A stretch of DNA of 64,000 nt, taken from NCBI RefSeq assembly GCF_032854445.1, contig NC_088295.1, positions 77,034,028-77,098,027 on the forward strand, written 5' to 3'. A model generated the notes under the pieces. It did no database searches. It was not told the DNA's origin and worked only from the letters and a program-made list of their open reading frames with translations. The position numbers were made by a program, and so were the translations under genes. Within the stretch, counting starts at the first letter, position 1; the number at the start of each line of letters is the position of its first letter. Positions 49,501-58,500 of this stretch are shown here, in pieces. Source of the stretch: Liolophura sinensis (Eukaryota > Mollusca > Polyplacophora > Chitonida > Chitonidae).

Positions 49501-52500
49501 ATGTCCACAGTCACAGGTAAGAGAACATACTGACATCTTTAGGTTTTACCTGTTGTATGTATGTCCACAGTCACAGGTAAGAGAACATGCTGACATCTTT
49601 AGGTTTTACCTGTTGTATGTACATCCACAGCCACAGGTAAGAGAACCTACTGACATCTTCATGTTTTACCTGCTGTATGTATGTCCACAGTCACAGGTAA
49701 GAGAACATACTGACATCTTCATGTTTTGCCTGCTGTATGTATGTCCACAGTCACAGGTAAGAGAACATACTGACATCTTTAGGTTTTACCTGTTGTATGT
49801 ACATCCACAGTCATAGGTAAGAGAACATACTGACATCTTCAGCTTCTACCTGTTGTGTGTATGTCACAGTCACAGGTAAGAGAACATACTGACATCTTTA
49901 GGGTTTACCTGTTGTATGTACATCCACAGTCACAGGTAAGAGAACATGCTGACGTCTTCAGGTTTTACCTGTTGTGTGTACGTCCACAGTCATAGGTAAG
50001 AGAACATACTCACATATTCAGCTTCTACCTGTTGTGTGTACGTCCACAGTCACAGGTAAGAGAACATACTGACATCTTCATGTTTTCCCTGTTGTGTGTA
50101 CATCCACAGTCACAGGTAAGAGAACATACTGACATATTCAGCTTCTACCTGTTGTGTGTATGGATTTACCTGTTGTAATTACATCCACAGTCACTGGTAA
50201 GAGAATGTGTTGGCATCTTCATGTTTTCCCTGTTGCCTGTACATCCACAGTCACAGGTAAGAGAACATACTGACATCTTCAGGATTTACCTGTTGTGTGT
50301 ACATCCACAGTCACAGGTAAAAGAACATGCTGGCATCTTCAGGTTTTACCTGTTGTGTGTACGTCCACAGTCACAGGTAAGAGAACAGCCCCACATCTTC
50401 ATGTTTTACCTGTTGTATGTACGTCCAGAATCAAATGTAAAAGAACATGCTGACATCTTCAGGATTTACCTGTTGTGTGTACGTCCACAGTCACAGGTAA
50501 GAGAACATGGTGATGTCTTTCAAGTTTTTACTGTTGTGTGTATGTCCAGAGTCACAGGTAAGAGAACATGCTGATGTCTTCAGGTTTTACCTGTTGCATG
50601 CATGTCCAGAGTCAAATGTAAGAGAACATGCTGACATCTTCAGTTTCTACCTGTTGTGTGTAGGTCCACAGTCAGGGTAAGAGAACAGGCTGACACCTTC
50701 AGATTCTACCTGTTGTATGTATGTCCAGAGTCAGAATTAAGAGAACAGGCAGACATCTTTCAGCTTGTACCTGTTCTATGTACGTCCAGAGTCACTAGTG
50801 GGAAAACAAAGTGATGTCTTACCTTTAGAATGTCCATGAACTAATAATGAAGTACACTTCTACCAAGGTCTGTTTCACTGTATGAGTACATATCCATGTA
50901 CATATAGTAGCTGTACATTTTTAGCTTCTTCTATTTAGAGGGTATTTTCTTAAATTACCCACACAAAGAAAAGGAGAAAAAAATCTTTCTATTTTGTATT
51001 GTAATTTCTCACAAATTTTGGTAGAGCAACTCGTTAATGTGGAATGAATTCTGTTCTCACATTTTAGGACAGCAGTTTTAGTTGGGATGACTTTCAGCTG
51101 AAAAACAACAGTGAGTTGTTGAATAATCTGGGTAATTTCATCAACCGAGGCCTGATGTTCCTCAGTAACAACTTTGGTGGGACAGTTCAGGAGATGGTTT
51201 TGACCGAGGAGGATCAACAACTTCTGGCACTGGTTAATTCTGAGCTGAGCACCTACGTAGAGAACATGGAGCAGGCCAGGTGAGTGTAGAGGTGAACTGA
51301 CTTCTCCTGGTGCTGGTTAACTCTAAGCTGAGCACCTACTTGTATACAGAGAAGATGGAGCAGGCCAGGTGAGTGTACAGGTGGACTGACTTCTCCTGGT
51401 TTTGGTTTGCTCTGATCTGAGCACCTATGTAGAGAAGATGGAGCAGGCCGGGTGAGTGTACAGGTGGACTGACTTCTCCTGGTGCTGGTTAGCTCTGATC
51501 TGAGCACCTATGTAGAGAAGATGGAGCAGGCCAGGTGAGTGTACAGGTGGACTGACAGCTCCTAGTCCTGGTTTGCTCTGATCTGAGCACCTATGTAGAG
51601 AAGATGGAGCAGGCCAGGTGAGTGTACAGGTGGACTGGCAGCTCCTGTTGATGGTTAGCTCTGAGCTGAGCACCTACATGTATACAGAGAAGATGGAGCA
51701 GGCCAGGTGAGTGTACAGGTGGACTGACAGCTCCTGTTGATGGTTAGCTCTGAGCTGAGCACCTACATGTATACAGAGAAGATGGAGCAGGCCAGGTGAG
51801 TGTACAGGTGGACTGACTTCTCCTGGTGCTGGTTAGCTCTGAGCTGAACACCTACATGTATGTAGAGAAGATGGAGCAGGCCAGGTGAGTGTACAGGTGG
51901 ACTGACTTCTCCTGGTGCTGGTTAGCTCTGAGCTGAACACCTACATGTATGTAGAGAAGATGGAGCAGGCCAGGTGAGTGTACAGGTGGACTGACTTCTC
52001 CTGGTGCTGGTTAGCTCTGAGCTGAACACCTACATGTATGTAGAGAAGATGGAGCAGGCCAGGTGAGTGTACAGGTGGACTGACAGCTCCTAGTCCTGGT
52101 TAACTCTGAGCTGAACACCTACATGTATGCAGAGAAGATGGAGCAGGCCAGGTGAGTGTACAGGTGGACTGACAGCTCCTTGTGCTCATTAGCTCTAAGC
52201 TGAACACCTACATGTATGTAGAGAAGATGGAGCAGGCCAGGTGAGTGTACAGGTGGACTGACTTCTCCCGGTGCTGGTTAGCTCTGAGCTGAACACCTAC
52301 ATGTATGTAGAGAAGATGGAGCAGGCCAGGTGAGTGTACAGGTGGACTGACTTCTCCTGGTGCTGGTTAGCTCTGAGCTGAACACCTACATGTATGTAGA
52401 GAAGATGGAGCAGGCCAGGTGAGCGTACAGGTGGACTGACAGCTCCTTGTGCTCATTAGCTCTAAGCTGAACACCTACATGTATGTAGAGAAGATGGAGC

Positions 52501-55500
52501 AGGCCAGGTGAGTGTACAGGTGGACTGACTTCTCCTGGTGCTGGTTAGCTCTGAGCTGAACACCTACATGTATGTAGAGAAGATGGAGCAGGCCAGATGA
52601 GTGTACAGGTGGACTGACTTCTCCTGGTGCTGGTTAGCTCTGAGCTGAACACCTACATGTATGTAGAGAAGATGGAGCAGGCCAGGTGAGTGTACAGGTG
52701 GACTGACTTCTCCTGGTGCTGGTTAGCTCTGAGCTGAACACCTACATGTATGTAGAGAAGATGGAGCAGGCCAGGTGAGTGTACAGGTGGACTGACAGCT
52801 CCTAGTCCTGTTTAACTCTGAGCTGAACACCTACATGTATGCAGAGAAGATGGAGCAGGCCAGGTGAGTGTACAGGTGGACTGACTTCTCCTGGTGCTGG
52901 TTAGCTCTGAGCTGAACACCTACATGTATGTAGAGAAGATGGAGCAGGCCAGGTGAGCGTACAGGTGGACTGACAGCTCCTTGTGCTCATTAGCTCTAAG
53001 CTGAACACCTACATGTATGCAGAGAAGATGGAGCAGGCCAGGTGAGTGTACAGGTGGACTGAAAGCCCCTAGTCACTTTTAGCTCTGAGCTGAACACCTA
53101 CATGTATGCAGAGAAGATGGAGCAGGCCAGGTGAGTGGACAGGTGGAGTGACAGTTCCTGGTACTGGTTAGCTCTAAGCTGAACACCTACATGTATGTAG
53201 AGAAGATGGAGCAGGCCAGGTGAGTGTACAGGTGGACTGACTTCTCCTGGTACTGGTTAGCTCTAAGCTGAACACCTACATGTATGTAGAGAAGATGGAG
53301 CAGGCCAGGTGAGTGTACAGGTGGACTGACAGCTCCTAGTCCTGTTTAACTCTGAGCTGAACACCTACATGTATGCAGAGAAGATGGAGCAGGCCAGGTG
53401 AGTGTACAGGTGGACTGACTTCTCCTGGTGCTGGTTAGCTCTGAGCTGAACACCTACATGTATGTAGAGAAGATGGAGCAGGCCAGGTGAGCGTACAGGT
53501 GGACTGACAGCTCCTTGTGCTCATTAGCTCTAAGCTGAACACCTACATGTATGCAGAGAAGATGGAGCAGGCCAGGTGAGTGTACAGGTGGACTGAAAGC
53601 CCCTATTCACTTTTAGCTCTGAGCTGAACACCTACATGTATGCAGAGAAGATGGAGCAGGCCAGGTGAGTGGACAGGTGGAGTGACAGTTCCTGGTACTG
53701 GTTAGCTCTAAGCTGAACACCTACATGTATGTAGAGAAGATGGAGCAGGCCAGGTGAGTGGACAGGTGGAGTGACAGTTCCTGGTACTGGTTAGCTCTAA
53801 GCTGAACACCTACATGTATGTAGAGAAGATGGAGCAGGCCAGGTTCATATGCAACATTAACACATTTGTTGAATTCGAGGTCACAACAGAGCAAATTGCA
53901 CTGTGTGAATGCAGCTTAATGCATCAATGTGTATCTCATACTGATGAAAAAACATCAAAACGTATTTCATTAATTTCAGGTTAAGAGATTCCATCCGTAA
54001 CATCCTGTCAATTTCTCGCTATGGCAACCAGCACATGCAGTACAACAAGCCATGGATCCTGGTCAAGGGGAGCAGTGAAGAGAAGTATGAACAGCTGTTC
54101 ACTTGAGAAAGTTTAAGGAGAGCACAGGGAAATGACATATTCAAGCATTTTCATCCACCCATTTCTGCTGTTACCTGTTTTAACAGATTGACATCTTCCC
54201 TATGATTAGTAATGTTATTGGGCATGAATTTGTGTCCAGCTATGGCTCCATGCCTGTGGCATTATGTCATGCTTCACACTCGTTCATTTCCTCATTTTCC
54301 ATGGTAACCAGATTTCAATTTTCCATGTCTAAGCCTGGACTATAACTCAGATTGTTTTGATTTTGGTGGTACATAATAAATACAGAGGTGATGATGTTCC
54401 ATTGGTTTACACAGTTGTTATGGAAACCAGATTGCAACTTTCCCTCTATATACAGCTGTATCTACTATATAAATGGGAATATTTTTGTTTAGGCATTAAT
54501 CCTGAAAGATAAAAACAGCATACTTGTGGTAAATCACTGAAGTTTACAAATTCTTGATGAACTGTGACAGTGTACTGGTAGAAGACAAGCAGTATTCAAT
54601 GAACATTAGACATTAGTGCATATCGCCGCACATGCACCATTGGCTGTTTTTTGTCACCAATGCATTACAGCCTATGAAAGTAGCAAAATACAGATAATTT
54701 TGCAGGGTTATATTATAATACAGACATAGAAGAATAAAATACTGGATCCATTTTTCCATTTTGCAGGTCTCGGGCAGGCACAGTGGTCAGTCTGGCATCT
54801 AACATCAGTGCCCTTCTGTCAGTGCTGCTTCGTCCTTACATGCCATCTGTGTCTGTGACAATACAAGAACAACTTCAACTCCCAGATGAAGCTGTCATCA
54901 TTTGTGATCAGTTTGTCTGTCAGTTACCACCAGGTCACAAGATTGGCAAGGTGAGAAATTGGCACTGACAGAGCTACAGTAAATCACCTATAATTTCATG
55001 AAATTTTCACCAACTATTCACCATTCTGCCCATGTATGCACTGTTGTACAGAAAGGTGATTAGGTGGTGAAATGCTTCATGAAATTACATGGGATTTACT
55101 GTACTTTCTCCATGTATTTGTTCACTACTGGCAAACTAAAAGAAAATTGGTACACACTTGTATTTATTTAAAAAATGATGGGGCGATTATTAACAGTGAA
55201 TATAGATTGTTTTGCACTGTAGTGCCACATGTTTCTACAGTGGGTGTTGATCATCTACAAATAGCATCTTTCGAAGTCAGGAGATCCGTGATCAAACCCA
55301 AGTTGAGTCATCCCAAACACGTTAAGAATGGTACTTGGTGCTCAGCACTGAGAGGTAAGAGCAGGGAAACAGGACTGTATAATGTGACTGGGTGGGGTGT
55401 CATGTCTGGTGTCTCCGGCATGATACTTGCTGCAGAGTTATATTGGCAGCCTGGACTCGCTCTAACCACAAGAAAACCCATGTATCTGTACACACCTAAT

Positions 55501-58500
55501 GATTCCTCGTTGTCATATGACACGTATGAAAAATTGTTAAGTACGATGGTAAACCCCAAGCATTCATCCTTTCATTATTGTATAGTACAAAAAGTAGTTT
55601 TGACTAGTTTTACCTGTCAGGTCCTTTAATTATGAAATAAAAAGCATGCTTATAAATTGTACTTTCAGTGTGGTAATGACTTTTTTTTTACCTCAATGTC
55701 TTCTTCATACTTCTAGTAACTTTAGCTTAAAGGATACAGTTTTACATGCTTTAGCATGAGAGTGGATTTGCTTTGCAGCCCAGCCCACTGTTCCAGAAGA
55801 TAGAAACAGCGACTATTACTGAACTGAAGAAAAGATTTGCTGGAAAGCCAGAAGTCAAAAATCAGCAGGTAAGACAAAGTGTGATGGCACTGAATGAACG
55901 TTCTTGTGGTGTTACTTCTTCTACTGTTATTTTTTTTTTTCTTTTCTTATTTTTTGAGGAGCAAACTTGTGGAAAACAGAGCTGATATTGTATGTGGGAG
56001 ACATACTGTCAGATAAGTTGAATCAAGATCACACGACAAGTCTTAACAGATCTTAACTAGCAAGATTTTCAACATTTATGTGGTTTAGTACACAAAGAAC
56101 ATGTCTATTTACTGTTGGCAATCCCTGCCATCCCGGTAAATATGACACACATTATGCCCAAATGTACACTCTAATTGCTCTCACACCATTGTGAGAATGG
56201 GTTTTATATCCTGAAGTTAATGATTGGTAGCCGAATTGAATTACCTGTTTTTGACGTCATCATAACGCTATTTCTCTGCTCTTGCGAAATATACATTGTC
56301 CTGTAGAAAAAGCTAATGAACCAAAGATAAAAAAATAAGTACGAATGTAATGACACATGATAAATGTTTTGTTTGGGTATGACGTAGGACCAATGTGCGA
56401 GAGGCATGTCTGTACTGCCTGTAGGAAGCTTTTTTGTTGACTTGTATTCTTTTCCATGTTCAGAAATTTTTATACAATTATGTGTGTATATTTTTGGGTG
56501 GTGTCCCTTGTGAAAACAGTTAATTTATTTTTTTATTTGATTAGCTGTTTAATACTATACTCAAAAATTTTTAATGTATACCATGACAGTCAGTTTTATG
56601 GGTGGAAGAAACTGGGGTAAACCACCCACCTTTGGCAGTTTACTAGCAAACTTTCCAACATATGATATAAAGATATGAACGCCATATTCAGTGAAGACAG
56701 TTGGTCTTCAATGATTTTTAGACTGTATAAATAGCCAGTTGTGCCTCATTTAGAACTTGTCGCCAAGGCTCAATGAATAATGACAGTATGGGAATCTACA
56801 AGCTCTCTGTCAAATGAAAAGTCTAAATCAACACCTCATACATATAGGTGTTGGTGAGTGAAAGGCAAAAACCATAACACATTCTACTGACTTTTATCAC
56901 ATTACCATTTAAGTTTAAAGACAATACTGCATAGTCTCTGAATTAATGGACAGGAAAAAGTAAGGAGCATTGCTTTTAATACTGGCACACAGAAACAGTA
57001 AGCAGTTGACGGCCCTCATAGAGTCAGTTACATAAGAGGTCTTTCACTAAAAATGCGTGCAAGTCGGTACATGCACGTCACACATAGATTAGAGTTTGTC
57101 AGTAACAGTTCAGGATTTGCTTATATCTCAAGTGTCATCCTCTGTTAACACTGTTTACTTTTACATACATGGAAATGGAAAATTCTGGATTTTGGCATTA
57201 AGCAATTGTTAAATAAAGAACATTTGACTTTTTTCTAAAAAAGACTCTATTTTTGGACATGCTGTGTACTCAGGGATGTGATCTTGCTATGTTGGCAACA
57301 TAAAGATGAGTAGCATAAAAACTTTAGTCATCAATAACAAAGGCGGTCAGAAAGATTATCTAAATGGTTCATAAGGACAACTTTTGAGTTAAAATATCTA
57401 AAACCTAGGAAATAAAAACCAAAAACAATATATAGTGAATTAAGACATGTTGTACAATTCCAGGGCAAATCTAATTGAGTATTGGCTACTAGCATAGAAT
57501 AGCCCAAATAATTACCTTTAAAAAAATACTGTCTTCGTCTGCACACGTTACCATTCAAAATTGTTAATAAATTCCTAACATTCATAAATGGGTCGCATTT
57601 TAACTTTTTCAAACTGTAGAATCATTTTAGCACTATAAATAGTGCATTACAAATGTGATATTTACTGAAAAGCAAAAATTTGAGCTGTTTTTGGTAAATC
57701 TGATTTAATTGTTGAATGTAGATTTTTACCTTAATTCTCTGGTATAGCTTGTTTTAATGATCTTTTATGTACTTCTTCCATTAAACAAATGATTGATAGA
57801 TCCCTATGTTAATCCAGCACGCTTAGTGCAGACTGCATGAAAGAGACAATCTTAATTGGTCGGTATAATGTGGCTTTGCATGGCTATGGTTTTTCGTGGT
57901 ATTTTTGCGGCTCTTCGTTGCCCACTGTTAAAGTTGTTAAAATAACATCTGTAGACCATTGGTGAATTGCGTGGTATTGTGATAAGATTTTCCTGGCTGA
58001 ACATGGTATATGTATGACTCTGTGTTATAGGCTGCCCCTACCCCAGTGCCTAGTCAAGCAGTGAATGGGCCTGTCAATCCAGCTGAGGTGGAGCGATTAA
58101 CCGAGGAGGTCATAAAACAGGTATCATGTTACATGTAACCCCCAAATAATTACTGGGTGGGACAGAAATAGGTCAGGTTATTGCACTAAATGAGCTAAGA
58201 GTTGGGACATTTTTCTGTAGACTCTGGTTTTAATACATGAATACACTTGTTCTCTGTCCTCTCAGATAAAATACAGATAGATGTGTAGGTTCATGAAGTT
58301 CACATTTGGCAGCATTCACAGTAAACCCAGATTGCCATTAAGCACAACTTTAGAACTGTTGCTTAACCAAACACCACCACCCCACCCCCCTCCACCCTCC
58401 ACCCATTGCTATTTCACAATCAGTAAAGGTGCCAAACTCCATTTTGAATTTTGTCAAAATTTGATCATGGTTTGTGTGTTTTCAGGTGTTTTAATGAGAG

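Noticed and set aside
49157-49816. 219-codon frame with [15 protein letters not shown]-type repeats as a gene
   Set aside because: It is the exon 16 donor-junction array read through donors; the 60-bp period keeps the frame open. The same applies to the frames at 46713-46958, 47114-47497 and 50221-50574.
54085-54106. Exon 18 of MARS1 continuing to the TGA at 54104 as an alternative C-terminus
   Set aside because: The GTATGA donor at 54085 restores phase with exon 19 and the [13 protein letters not shown] continuation matches the family; the read-through end adds only a few residues and would lose the rest of the anticodon-binding domain. It could exist as a minor isoform, but there is no evidence for it.
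55072-55629. 185-codon forward frame as a gene inside intron 19
   Set aside because: Most of it lies across a family B SINE (55240-55572) and it has no domain; the MARS1 frame resumes at 55779.
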